Of a stretch of 38,932 nucleotides of DNA, positions 7,563 to 15,663 are shown in pieces. The notes beneath the pieces are model-generated. The model was not told the DNA's origin and did not search any database. It was given only the letters and a program-made list of their open reading frames with translations. A program made the translations under genes and the position numbers. Source of the DNA: Prochlorococcus sp. AG-418-I21 (GTDB lineage: Bacteria > Cyanobacteriota > Cyanobacteriia > PCC-6307 > Cyanobiaceae); the NCBI GenBank assembly GCA_003214115.1, contig QCMA01000009.1, positions 1 through 38,932 on the forward strand, read 5' to 3'. Within the stretch, counting starts at the first letter, position 1; each line of letters begins with the position of its first letter.

Positions 7563-8621
7563 TTAATCTTTAAGAGTAACTGTAGCACTATCAATATTAC
7601 TGATAGCATTTGTAACTCTCTTGAAGTCAAAGCCTAGTGCTCTTAAAGCATGCCATAGATGACCTTGAATAAAGAAGAATCCGAAATAGTAATGGACATT
7701 AGCTAACCACGCCCTTGAAGTGTACTCACCGTCAGGAAGATCAACAGTATCTACCCAATAAGGAGAAATACTAAATTTCAATTCAAGTGGTTCACCAAAG
7801 AATTCAGTTGGATAAACTGTTGTGTTAGCTGCACTCCAGAAGGCTGCAATAATAGCCATCCAGCCTATTCCAGCTAATGACCAGGAAAGAACAGCTTCTG
7901 CAGAGAGAAGGCCTTTTCCTTTGAATTTGGTATATTCACCAACTTGCTTAGTAGCAATATGCCAAGCACCACCAGTAATCTCAACGAAAGCAAGGAAAGC
8001 ATGACCTCCCATTACTTCTTCAAGACTATCAATAGTCAAAAAGTCTGTCTGATGATTCCAAATTTTGGCTAAATTTAATTCATACTCAACCTGTCTTACT
8101 GAACCAATAGCTGGATCATAAATTCCATGAACTCTTGCCCATTCGACAAAAGCAATAACTGCGAAACCAAGAATAATTAGATGGTGACCAAGAATAAATG
8201 TCAATTTGTCTGGATTATCCCATTCAATATTGAATTTTCTGGCTCTTGCTACATCAGAATCTTCTAGATTTCCAGGAAGAAGTAAAGAATGTAAAAGTCC
8301 CCCGGCTGCTAAAACCATAGAAGAAACTAAGTGAACTATTGCTATCGCTAGAACAGGTTTAGTATCTCCCATAGCAACACCATTAGCATCAAACCCTATT
8401 CCAAGAGTTGCTAGATGAGGAAGAACGATTAGAGGTTGATGCCCCATTGGGACGCTTGGGTCAAATCGTGAAAGTTCAAAAAGGGTGAATGCACCCGCCC
8501 AGAAAACAATTAATCCTGCATGAGCTACATGAGCAGCAATGAATTTTCCTGAGCGATTCGCTACACCTGAATTACCAGCCCACCATCCGTAGGTAGTATC
8601 TGGATTTCCATAGGTTTGCAT
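7563..8621 (-). CDS. pcbA: Pcb divinyl-chlorophyll a/b-binding light-harvesting antenna protein
   Basis: A 352-residue six-helix thylakoid antenna of the CP43/IsiA/Pcb superfamily. It opens with [19 protein letters not shown] and carries the family's paired histidines in membrane helices ([41 protein letters not shown]). It lacks the large lumenal loop that CP43 has between its last two helices, as expected for Pcb. Pcb proteins bind divinyl chlorophyll a and b and feed photosystem I or II; high-light strains usually have a single copy. Base composition is visibly richer in G and C than in neighbours, in keeping with high expression. The gene is followed by a strong terminator and preceded by a long non-coding region. 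Confidence 0.95.
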   Translation of the reverse strand: MQTYGNPDTTYGWWAGNSGVANRSGKFIAAHVAHAGLIVFWAGAFTLFELSRFDPSVPMGHQPLIVLPHLATLGIGFDANGVAMGDTKPVLAIAIVHLVSSMVLAAGGLLHSLLLPGNLEDSDVARARKFNIEWDNPDKLTFILGHHLIILGFAVIAFVEWARVHGIYDPAIGSVRQVEYELNLAKIWNHQTDFLTIDSLEEVMGGHAFLAFVEITGGAWHIATKQVGEYTKFKGKGLLSAEAVLSWSLAGIGWMAIIAAFWSAANTTVYPTEFFGEPLELKFSISPYWVDTVDLPDGEYTSRAWLANVHYYFGFFFIQGHLWHALRALGFDFKRVTNAISNIDSATVTLKD

Positions 8622-8951
8622 TTAGGAATTGATTAGCTTAAACGTTTTGAGAATACTTTATATTTCACCAAACAGTTGAATTCATAACAAAATTGTAAAG
8701 GTTAGTAATCCTAGCTATTTCTAATCAAAAAATCTTCATAGGGCAATCCAGGAGCAAAGAATGTAGATTTAAAGTAGAAAAATTATTCCTAGAGATATAA
8801 GTTTTATAAAATAAATCAGTAGTTTTAAATTCAAATAAGTTTAATAAATTTTATTTTGCTGACATTTAAAGATGTTTTGTTTCATTAACCCATCCTGTTT
8901 ATTGCCGCATTTTAAAACAATTATTAAAAATGGGATAAGACATCTAATATT
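8622..8951. other. 330-base region without a gene between pcb and a small plus-strand gene
   Basis: This divergent region must hold the pcb promoter. On the minus strand a TATAAA (8662-8657) and a TATTCT (8655-8650) lie about 30-40 bases before the pcb ATG and could serve as -10 elements, without a convincing -35. No Shine-Dalgarno sequence precedes the pcb ATG. The part from about 8700 to 8950 is AT-rich with no hairpin or repeat that I could make out, and no long frame on either strand. It could hide a small RNA or a distal start site. Confidence 0.4.
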
Positions 8952-9128
8952 ATGACTGCTTCTCAAAAGTCTTCTAGAAAATTTTCACTAGAAATGAAAT
9001 CTGAAGTTCATTACAAAAAGGCTGCAAAATCATACAGAAAATCAAAACAATATATTGATATGATTAACTTATATCCAACTTTGCAAAACACTCTAATTGA
9101 GTGTAAGGATGAGAATCTCATCGAGTAA
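8952..9128 (+). CDS. Small basic hypothetical protein (58 residues)
   Basis: A 58-codon frame with ATG at 8952 and TAA at 9126-9128. The product begins MTASQKSSRKFSLEMKSEVH, continues with a Lys/Tyr-rich helix-like stretch (YKKAAKSYRKSKQYIDMI) and ends in an acidic tail, KDENLIE. It has a single Cys, no membrane segment and no signal peptide. The codon choice and amphipathic pattern look more like a gene than like random AT-rich DNA, but there is no known domain. It lies alone between the pcb upstream region and a convergent small gene. Confidence 0.5.
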   Translation: MTASQKSSRKFSLEMKSEVHYKKAAKSYRKSKQYIDMINLYPTLQNTLIECKDENLIE

Positions 9129-9175
9129 ATATTTTACATATTTTTCCAAATCAATCAGAAAAAAATATACTAAAT

Positions 9176-9409
9176 TTAAGCAGCAATATTTAGGTTTTCT
9201 TCAAAATAAAATTTATTAATTATTTTTCTGCACATTTTTATATTGTATAGCGCTTTGGGTTTCCAAGGTTTGTTCTGACCTAGTGGAGAGCTTTTCCAAT
9301 GAATCCCGGGTTTGAGTATTCCATTTTCACGTAAAAATGAAAGTTTAATTTCAGTTATTCCTAGTTTTTCAGCGGTCAACTCAGATGAGCTCCATATATC
9401 CCCTAACAT
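9176..9409 (-). CDS. Small helix-turn-helix-like conserved hypothetical protein (77 residues)
   Basis: A 77-residue protein. Its first half, ELTAEKLGITEIKLSFLRENGIL, reads like a winged-helix or MerR/excisionase-type recognition unit: helix, turn at LGIT, helix, then 'LRENG'. A Trp/Lys/Pro segment follows (HWKSSPLGQNKPWKPKALY) before a final basic helix. It could be a small DNA-binding regulator; this is inferred from pattern only and I cannot name a family. It has an ATG start, and sits convergent with the 58-residue gene and just downstream of the hisS-linked small genes, separated by 137 bases. Confidence 0.55.
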   Translation of the reverse strand: MLGDIWSSSELTAEKLGITEIKLSFLRENGILKPGIHWKSSPLGQNKPWKPKALYNIKMCRKIINKFYFEENLNIAA

Positions 9410-9546
9410 TGAATTAACTAAAATATTATTAATCCTTGATAACGTTAATTTTATTTTTTCGAAAGGGGTAAAACTTTTAAATAATTATTAAGCAATAAAA
9501 AACCTAGTCTCTATAAAGAAAAAGGGATTTAAAGATTTATCTCAAA

Positions 9547-9846
9547 TTAAGAAATATTAAAAAAAGAATCTTCATTAATAAATATCTCATCAATACCTTC
9601 ACCTTTATTAATGGATTTAAATTCAACATATTCTTCAGTAATCGATTGAAGCTTTGGAAGATTGATCCAACCCTTGTGCCAATTTCCACTATTTATTAAA
9701 TCTTCATAAGTAGTTTTTAAATTAATTTCAGAATCTAGTACAGAAACCATTAAATAAATAATATTTCCTTGTTCATAAGTCTCATTTACTAAAACAAAAT
9801 GCCTCAAACCATTTATCTTTTTATTTGAGGTCCAGAAATTCTCCAT
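9547..9846 (-). CDS. Small conserved hypothetical protein, possibly Trp-rich TIGR02450/DUF2389-like
   Basis: 99 residues beginning MENFWTSNKKINGLRHFVLVNE, followed by a beta-rich middle (IIYLMVSVLDSEINL) and then NSGNWHKGWINLP. The layout (an early Trp, 'RHF.LV', then a strand and a 'W..GW' motif) resembles the tryptophan-rich conserved hypothetical family TIGR02450, but the match is by memory and tentative. It begins 2 bases after the preceding 96-residue gene and so is probably the third gene of a hisS operon. The function is unknown. Confidence 0.55.
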   Translation of the reverse strand: MENFWTSNKKINGLRHFVLVNETYEQGNIIYLMVSVLDSEINLKTTYEDLINSGNWHKGWINLPKLQSITEEYVEFKSINKGEGIDEIFINEDSFFNIS

Positions 9847-9848
9847 AA

Positions 9849-10139
9849 TTATTTTTTTTTAATGTTTCCCTTAGAATTTTCTCTAGAAATTTTTTTATAT
9901 TCGTTTCTAATTTCTTCTAATAATAGTTTTCTTCTATCCATATAGTTTACAGAATCTTGTTTTGATAAGTTGTATCTTTCTTTTTTAGTTAGATTCATCC
10001 AATTATTAAAATTCTTCTTATTGAAAGTTGATAATTTTTTAGCCTTCAAAACTTTTTGTTTTCTATTTAATTTAAGAAGATTTCTTAAATTAAAAAAAAC
10101 AAATATTGAAAGACAAATTATCAATAAATTAAATAGCAT
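9849..10139 (-). CDS. Small single-pass membrane hypothetical protein (96 residues)
   Basis: A 96-residue protein with one hydrophobic N-terminal segment (LFNLLIICLSIFVFFNL) followed by a strongly basic cytoplasmic tail rich in Lys, Arg and Asn. I place the start at the ATG at 10139, which overlaps the hisS stop as TGATG; an in-frame TTG at 10142 would add one residue. The overlap implies translational coupling to hisS. No domain is recognised. The gene is likely real because of its packing between hisS and the next gene, but the product could be fast-evolving. Confidence 0.55.
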   Translation of the reverse strand: MLFNLLIICLSIFVFFNLRNLLKLNRKQKVLKAKKLSTFNKKNFNNWMNLTKKERYNLSKQDSVNYMDRRKLLLEEIRNEYKKISRENSKGNIKKK

Positions 10140-11419
10140 CAATTTGCAAGTAAGTTATTATTTATCCACTTTTCTAATACAATGTCATCCTCAAAAGATA
10201 TAACTTCTTCTTTGTTCTCATTACCTGATTGATCAAACAGCCTTATAACAAATTTCCTATTAGTCGCCTCATCATCTCCAATAATGATAATACTTTTAGA
10301 CTTTCGTTTATTAGCCTTTTTAAATTGTTTAGAGAATGAGGCTCCACTTAAATCCAACTCAACTAACAAATCATAATTTCTTAATTTTCTAGATAAATTC
10401 ATAGCTAATGATTCTGCAACATCGCCTTGATTAATAATATAAATATCAGTATTTCTAGGAACATCAAGCTCTTTTCCCGCTAATAATATCAATCGTTCTA
10501 AGCCCATAGCAAATCCAATCGCAGGGGTATTTCGCCCTCCCATTTGTTGTATTAAATTGTCGTATCTTCCTCCTCCGCAAACTGTAGCTTGGGAGCCTAG
10601 AGCACCACTAGTAATTTCAAAGGCTGTATGGGTGTAATAATCTAAACCTCTTACCAGATTAAAATTTTCCAAGTAAGGTATTTTTAAAAACTCTAATTGT
10701 TTTTTAAAATCTATATATCTTTTTTGACTTTTTTCAGACAAAAAATTAAATAATCTTGGGGCATTCTCAAGTGCTTTTTTTGTTTGAATATCTTTAGAAT
10801 CCAAAATCCTTAAGGGATTTTTAGCAATTCTTTTCTGAGAATCTAAATCTAGAGAACTTTTATTTTTTTCTAGCCATCTTAAAAAGGATTCTTGAAAATT
10901 TAACCTATCATTTTCATCACCTAATGTATTTATTTCAAGATTAAGTTCTTTTATTCCTAATTTACCTAACATATCCCAAGCTAGAGCAATAATTTCAACA
11001 TCACTTCTAACTGAATCGTATCCTATAAACTCAACACCTAACTGATGGAACTGCCTTTGCCTTCCTGCTTGAGGTCTTTCATATCTAAACATCGGACCCA
11101 TATACCAAAGTTTCTCAAGAGGATTAGACGATATTCCATTTTGTATTAACGCTCGTGCAACGGAGGCTGTTCCTTCAGGTCTAAGAGTGCAAGATCTTTC
11201 TCCCCTATCAAGAAATGTATACATTTCCTTACTAACAACATCTGTTCCTTCACCAATTCCTCTTATAAATAATTCGGTCATTTCCAATATTGGTGTTCTT
11301 ATTTCTTTGATAGATGCTCTTTCAAGCTGCTCTACTAAAATTTTCTCAACGTTTTGCCACTTTATTAATTGAGCAGGCAATAGGTCGACTGTTCCTCTAA
11401 GATTTTTTAAGTTATTCAA
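10139..11419 (-). CDS. hisS: Histidyl-tRNA synthetase
   Basis: A 426-residue class II synthetase that charges tRNA-His with histidine. It opens with the GTVDLLP segment. Motif 2 reads MFRYERPQAGRQRQFHQLGVE, the histidine-specific motifs LVRGLDYYTHTAFE and VCGGGRYDNL follow, and motif 3 is GFAMGLERLIL. The C-terminal anticodon-binding domain contains DIYIINQGD and SFSKQFKKANK. The length is normal for the bacterial enzyme. The frame starts with TTG at 11419 and no in-frame ATG is near, so the start is likely but not certain. Two small genes follow without gaps, the first overlapping by one base (TGATG). Confidence 0.95.
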   Translation of the reverse strand: MNNLKNLRGTVDLLPAQLIKWQNVEKILVEQLERASIKEIRTPILEMTELFIRGIGEGTDVVSKEMYTFLDRGERSCTLRPEGTASVARALIQNGISSNPLEKLWYMGPMFRYERPQAGRQRQFHQLGVEFIGYDSVRSDVEIIALAWDMLGKLGIKELNLEINTLGDENDRLNFQESFLRWLEKNKSSLDLDSQKRIAKNPLRILDSKDIQTKKALENAPRLFNFLSEKSQKRYIDFKKQLEFLKIPYLENFNLVRGLDYYTHTAFEITSGALGSQATVCGGGRYDNLIQQMGGRNTPAIGFAMGLERLILLAGKELDVPRNTDIYIINQGDVAESLAMNLSRKLRNYDLLVELDLSGASFSKQFKKANKRKSKSIIIIGDDEATNRKFVIRLFDQSGNENKEEVISFEDDIVLEKWINNNLLAN

Positions 11420-11517
11420 AGTTCTAAAAAATAATTCAAAATTTTTAATTCAAGTAGAAATTAATCTTTGATTGATTGTTCTGTGAGACAATTTTAATTT
11501 AACATTTAGAAAAACTA

Positions 11518-11940
11518 TTGGAAATCAATACAAATAAAGAGAATCAGCATTGCGGTACAAAACCAAAAAAAATTGCTTTTGGAATAGCACCTCTTGGTAT
11601 AGTTTCAATAGGAATAGTGCCAATGGGTGTAATAAGTATTGGAATAGTCCCAATGGGTGTATTTTCTTTTGGAGCTGTAGCAATGGGAATAGTCAATTTA
11701 TCAGTAGTTGGGATGGGAATTATCTCTGCAGGTGTGACGACAATGGGAATATGGGAGTATTCACCCAATTCTCAAAGCAATCATCATAACCATTCCAAAC
11801 AAATTTCAAATTCAAACAAAGAAAATATTATGTCTGATCTATTTAATACTAAACAAGAAGCTGAAAAGGCTGCCTCAAAATACGGATGTATTGGAGCACA
11901 TAAAATGGGTAAGAAGTGGATGCCCTGCAAGATGCACTAA
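11518..11940 (+). CDS. Glycine-pentad-repeat protein with a C-terminal DUF3721-like Cys/His segment
   Basis: 140 residues from a TTG at 11518; there is no earlier ATG in frame. Residues about 21-80 are a near-perfect five-residue repeat, G-(I/V)-x-x-(M/I/L), for example GIVSI GIVPM GVISI GIVPM. A polar His/Ser/Asn linker follows. Residues 105-140 form a DUF3721-like tail, GCIGAHKMGKKWMPCKMH, with Cys and His spaced C-x3-H-x8-C-x2-H, suggesting metal binding. An internal in-frame ATG at 11830 could make the 36-residue tail alone. The repeat could form a pentapeptide-type beta-helix or a Gly-rich membrane-embedded sheet; I cannot tell which. It lies divergent from hisS. Confidence 0.65.
   Translation: MEINTNKENQHCGTKPKKIAFGIAPLGIVSIGIVPMGVISIGIVPMGVFSFGAVAMGIVNLSVVGMGIISAGVTTMGIWEYSPNSQSNHHNHSKQISNSNKENIMSDLFNTKQEAEKAASKYGCIGAHKMGKKWMPCKMH
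11611..11661 (+). repeat. Imperfect 21-base direct repeat with a 30-base period inside the pentad-repeat gene
   Basis: GGAATAGTGCCAATGGGTGTA at 11611-11631 recurs at 11641-11661 with one base changed (G to C). The 30-base period equals two five-residue protein repeats, so the gene seems to have grown partly by recent DNA duplication. Flanking copies at 11581 and 11671 are more diverged. Confidence 0.8.
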
Positions 11941-11970
11941 GTATTTTCTTAGTCAAAAATTTATTTATTA

Positions 11971-12750
11971 TTAATTCAAAATCTCTACTCTAAAATCAAG
12001 ATTTTTTGCCTCCTCAGCAGTTAATTTTCTTGACCAAGCTCCTTGCACAGGACTATTCCATCTGAACCCAGCATTTTTAGCTAAAGACCTATCTTCGTAA
12101 CCAATGAGTGCCTTGTATAAATACCTTGGTTCAGTAGCTTTAAGTAAAAGTTCCTCTAAATTATCGCATTTTTTGAAGACCTCTGATATGTAAAAACAAT
12201 CAGATAATGCTCTATGTAAATTCCAAACTGGAATTGAAAAAGATAAAGCTAGATCGGTTACTGAAGGTCTATTTTTTAATGATTTTTGAAAAGACCAATT
12301 AATATCCTCTAAACTGCATATCCATTTTTTATTAAGTTTAGGTAATCTTCCTCTCCCAAACCATTTCTTATCAAACTCCACATTATGCGCGACAATAAAA
12401 TCAGAACAATCAACAAGTTTTAAAAAGAAATTCAGCCCATCTTCCCATGGTTGAGAAATGTTAGTTACTTCTGCAGATATACCATTAACATGTTCGGCTT
12501 CATTATTTTTGACCGGGAATAAAAATGAGACCTGAGAAAGCACGCACTTAAAAGATACATCAAACAATATACAACCTATTTCTATCACTTCATCTTTATT
12601 TTCGTCTAAACCTGTTGTTTCAGTATCAACAATTAAAATTTTTTTAATTTTTTTATTTTGAATAGCAACACTCTCTTCAGAAGGATAACTGATAACTTGA
12701 TCCTGAAGAAAATCCAATTGATTTAATTCTTTTTTGTTAAATTGTTCCAA
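11971..12750 (-). CDS. DnaQ-like 3'-5' exonuclease (DEDDh) with a C-terminal extension
   Basis: 259 residues. The exonuclease domain spans about 37-195: ExoI with Asp42 and Glu44 (VDTETTG), ExoII ending in Asp127 (AHNVEFD), and ExoIII with His179 and Asp184 (HRALSDC). This is the complete DEDDh set, so catalysis is expected. After residue 200 comes a domain with YEDRSLAKNAGFRWN and AWSRKL, as seen in other bacterial exonucleases of this group. It may be a proofreading subunit of DNA polymerase III or a separate DNA/RNA trimming enzyme; the extension favours the latter. The start is a TTG at 12750 and the orientation is divergent from the DUF1350 gene. Confidence 0.85.
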   Translation of the reverse strand: MEQFNKKELNQLDFLQDQVISYPSEESVAIQNKKIKKILIVDTETTGLDENKDEVIEIGCILFDVSFKCVLSQVSFLFPVKNNEAEHVNGISAEVTNISQPWEDGLNFFLKLVDCSDFIVAHNVEFDKKWFGRGRLPKLNKKWICSLEDINWSFQKSLKNRPSVTDLALSFSIPVWNLHRALSDCFYISEVFKKCDNLEELLLKATEPRYLYKALIGYEDRSLAKNAGFRWNSPVQGAWSRKLTAEEAKNLDFRVEILN

Positions 12751-12867
12751 TTAACTGAAAACACTCTCATTTATCTTGACGCATTTAATAAAAATTTCTC
12801 TTAAATTAATATAAATTAAGAAACATGATTAAAAAATAAATCTTGAGACTTTATTAGTTCATGAAAG

Positions 12868-13590
12868 ATGACTTTTACAAAATATCAATTTAACAATTTT
12901 TGTTATTGGCCCTCAAATCCTAAAAAAATTGTGGAATTTATTGGTGGAAGTTATCTAGCTTCTAAACCAGATTTAACTTATAGAAGATTTATAGAGAGTC
13001 TAATTAATAAAAACTATGCAGTACATGCATATAAATACACTCCACAATTTGATCACCAACAACTTGCTATTAAAGCATGGAAGGATTTCAAGAATTGCCG
13101 AATATCTTTATCCAAGAGAATAGGAGCATCAATTCCTTCAATAAGAATTGGTCATAGCCTAGGCTGTAAACTTCATCTAATATCCCCTGATGGTGGAAGA
13201 AATTGCGAAAAATTCATATCAATTAGTTTTAATAACTTCAGTGCTAACAAATCAATTCCATTGTTGAAACAAATTTCTCAAAAATTAGAATTCAATAGTG
13301 AATTCAGCCCAAGCCCTGAAAGAACTTTGCGATTAATTGAAAAAACATACAATCAAAAAAATAACTTCCTAATAAAATTCAACTCAGACGAATTAGATCA
13401 AACAGATAAATTATTTTCTTGTCTGAAAGCAAGAAAAGAAGATAATTCTAAGGGGGTAATATTAAAAGGTACACACACTATAATTGCAAGTGCAGGAATA
13501 AGAGAAAATTTTTTGGGAGACTGGGCCGATGATGATTTCAAAAGAAATACTATAAAAAAAATTTCCAATCTAATTGATACATTTGATTAG
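12868..13590 (+). CDS. DUF1350 family protein, alpha/beta-hydrolase-like
   Basis: 240 residues. The N-terminal [17 protein letters not shown] and [18 protein letters not shown] segments, followed by the nucleophile-elbow-like GHSLGCKLH with Ser97, are typical of the DUF1350 family found in cyanobacteria and plastids. The fold is that of alpha/beta hydrolases. A late GTHTII segment (about 210) could supply the catalytic His. No substrate is known to me. ATG start at 12868; the TAG stop is shared through TTAG with the stop of convergent acs, leaving no space for a terminator. Confidence 0.8.
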   Translation: MTFTKYQFNNFCYWPSNPKKIVEFIGGSYLASKPDLTYRRFIESLINKNYAVHAYKYTPQFDHQQLAIKAWKDFKNCRISLSKRIGASIPSIRIGHSLGCKLHLISPDGGRNCEKFISISFNNFSANKSIPLLKQISQKLEFNSEFSPSPERTLRLIEKTYNQKNNFLIKFNSDELDQTDKLFSCLKARKEDNSKGVILKGTHTIIASAGIRENFLGDWADDDFKRNTIKKISNLIDTFD

Positions 13591-15569
13591 GATAATTCTT
13601 TAAGCTTTTCCAAAACAGAACTATCTTCAAGAGTGCTTATATCACCACTAATTTTTTCTCCAGCGGCCAAAGATCTTAAAATTCGCCTCATAATTTTTCC
13701 ACTACGTGTTTTCGGAAGAGAGTCAGAAATTATAATTTTTTCAGGCTTTGCGATAATTCCAATTTCATTAACAACATGTTTCTTTAAATTCTCTACTAAT
13801 TCTGAAGAACCGTTCACGTCTTTCTCTAGAGATACAAAAGCAACTATAACTTCACCTTTTAAATCATCTTTTTTGCCAACAACTGCAGACTCTGCAACTG
13901 ATTTATGACTTACCAAAGCAGATTCTATTTCCATTGTTCCTAACCGATGTCCTGAAACACTTATGACATCATCAACTCTTCCCATAATCCAAATATATCC
14001 ATCTTCATCAATGCGTGCTCCATCTCCAGCAAAATAAACATTTCTTTCTCCTTTAATGGAAATGTATTCCCAATAACTTTCCAAATATCTCTCTGAGTTT
14101 CCGTGAATTGTTCTCATCATTCCTGGCCAAGGTTTCTTAATAATTAAATAGCCACCCTCATTCTCCTTAACCTTATCTCCATTCTTATCGACAATTTCAA
14201 CATCGATTCCTGGCAGAGGGAAAGTAGCTGAACCTGGCTTTGTAGCAACGACTCCAGGCAAGGGGCTTATCATCACGCCACCAGTCTCAGTTTGCCACCA
14301 AGTATCAACAATAGGGCATTTATCTTTACCAATAACATCCTTGTACCACATCCATGCTTCAGGATTAATTGGTTCACCAACTGTGCCCAAAAGTCTAAGA
14401 CTCTCCAAATTATATTTATCAGGTATTTCACGACCAGACTTCATAAATGCTCTTATTGCAGTTGGTGCAGTATAAAAAATAGAAACCTTATATTTTTGAA
14501 CAATTTCCCAAAAAGCCCCTAAATTTGAGGGCCTTGGCACTCCCTCATACATTAAGGTTGTAGCACCATTAGATAAAGGCCCATAAACTATGTAACTATG
14601 ACCTGTAATCCAACCAACATCAGCAGTACACCAGTAAATATCGTCATCTTTTAAGTCAAAAATCCATTTAAATGTCAAATGGGACCAAAGATTATAACCA
14701 CCCGTAGTGTGAACTACACCTTTGGGCTTTCCAGTAGAGCCTGAAGTGTAAAGAATAAAAAGTCTATCTTCGCTATTCATTATTTCTGGTTCACAATGAT
14801 CTTTTTGATCTTTTAATAATTCATGCCACCAAAAATCTCTATCACCAACCATCGAAATATTTTTTTGGGATCGTTGAACAACAACTACTTTTTCAACAAC
14901 TTTATCTGCCCCACTTTCAATGGCCGCATCAACTGCTTTCTTAAGTTCAATCACCTTATCTTTTCTAAAGCCACCATCAGCAGTAATAACAAATCTGGCG
15001 TTTCCATCAATTAACCTATCTTTTAAAGCTTCTGAAGAAAATCCTCCAAAGACAACTGAATGAGGCGCGCCAATTCTTGCACAAGCTAACATCGCAAACA
15101 TCGCTTCAGGAATCATCGGCATATAAATACATACCAAATCTCCTTTTTTTACACCAATTGCTTTTAATGCATTAGCTGCTTTACAAACCTCTTTTAGAAG
15201 TTCTTCGTAAGTATATTTTTTGCTATCTCCGGGTTCGCCTTCCCATATAAGTGCAGTCTTTCCTCCAAGCCCTCTCTTAATGTGTCTATCTAAGCAATTA
15301 TAAGTAATATTAAGTTTTCCTTCTTTGAACCATTTAAAAAAGGGCGCATTTTCGTTATCTAATACAGTTTGAAATGGCTCAAACCAATCTAATTCAGATT
15401 TTGCAAAAGATTCCCAAAATTGAATAGGATTATCTGATGCTTGTTTTTTTAGACTTAGTAATTCTTCTTGAGTACTAATATTTGAGTTTTCTGCAAATTT
15501 TTTTGATGGAGGAAAAATTCTCTTTTCTTCAAGTATGTTATTGATTGAATTTTTTTTATCTAATGACAT
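13587..15569 (-). CDS. acs: Acetyl-CoA synthetase, AMP-forming
   Basis: A 660-residue ligase that makes acetyl-CoA from acetate, ATP and CoA. The AMP-binding P-loop reads [19 protein letters not shown] near residue 272. The acetate pocket region includes WWQTETGG, the hinge [20 protein letters not shown] follows, and the C-terminal catalytic Lys625 is in [11 protein letters not shown], the usual site of regulatory acetylation. The length is normal for the bacterial enzyme (about 650). The gene stands alone on the minus strand, with 94 bases before it toward sds. It allows the cell to recycle or take up acetate. Confidence 0.95.
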   Translation of the reverse strand: MSLDKKNSINNILEEKRIFPPSKKFAENSNISTQEELLSLKKQASDNPIQFWESFAKSELDWFEPFQTVLDNENAPFFKWFKEGKLNITYNCLDRHIKRGLGGKTALIWEGEPGDSKKYTYEELLKEVCKAANALKAIGVKKGDLVCIYMPMIPEAMFAMLACARIGAPHSVVFGGFSSEALKDRLIDGNARFVITADGGFRKDKVIELKKAVDAAIESGADKVVEKVVVVQRSQKNISMVGDRDFWWHELLKDQKDHCEPEIMNSEDRLFILYTSGSTGKPKGVVHTTGGYNLWSHLTFKWIFDLKDDDIYWCTADVGWITGHSYIVYGPLSNGATTLMYEGVPRPSNLGAFWEIVQKYKVSIFYTAPTAIRAFMKSGREIPDKYNLESLRLLGTVGEPINPEAWMWYKDVIGKDKCPIVDTWWQTETGGVMISPLPGVVATKPGSATFPLPGIDVEIVDKNGDKVKENEGGYLIIKKPWPGMMRTIHGNSERYLESYWEYISIKGERNVYFAGDGARIDEDGYIWIMGRVDDVISVSGHRLGTMEIESALVSHKSVAESAVVGKKDDLKGEVIVAFVSLEKDVNGSSELVENLKKHVVNEIGIIAKPEKIIISDSLPKTRSGKIMRRILRSLAAGEKISGDISTLEDSSVLEKLKELS

Positions 15570-15663
15570 TAAATAAATCTATGATTAATAAATTTACTCG
15601 AAAAAATTAGGTTTTTAAAAAATTTTAATATTAATTTAGCTCAAAGATTTATTTCTAATAGAT

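Noticed and set aside
8705-8718. NtcA-like GTA-N8-TAT sequence upstream of pcb
   Set aside because: It lacks the final C of GTAN8TAC and is too far (about 50 bases) from the candidate -10 elements; likely chance in AT-rich DNA.
11544-11789. 74- and 79-codon frames overlapping the pentad-repeat gene
   Set aside because: The repetitive DNA keeps other frames open; only the frame with the DUF3721-like tail has a recognisable product.
13633-15014. Several 60-91 codon frames opposite acs
   Set aside because: All are antisense to a clearly conserved acs gene and show no start context or family pattern.
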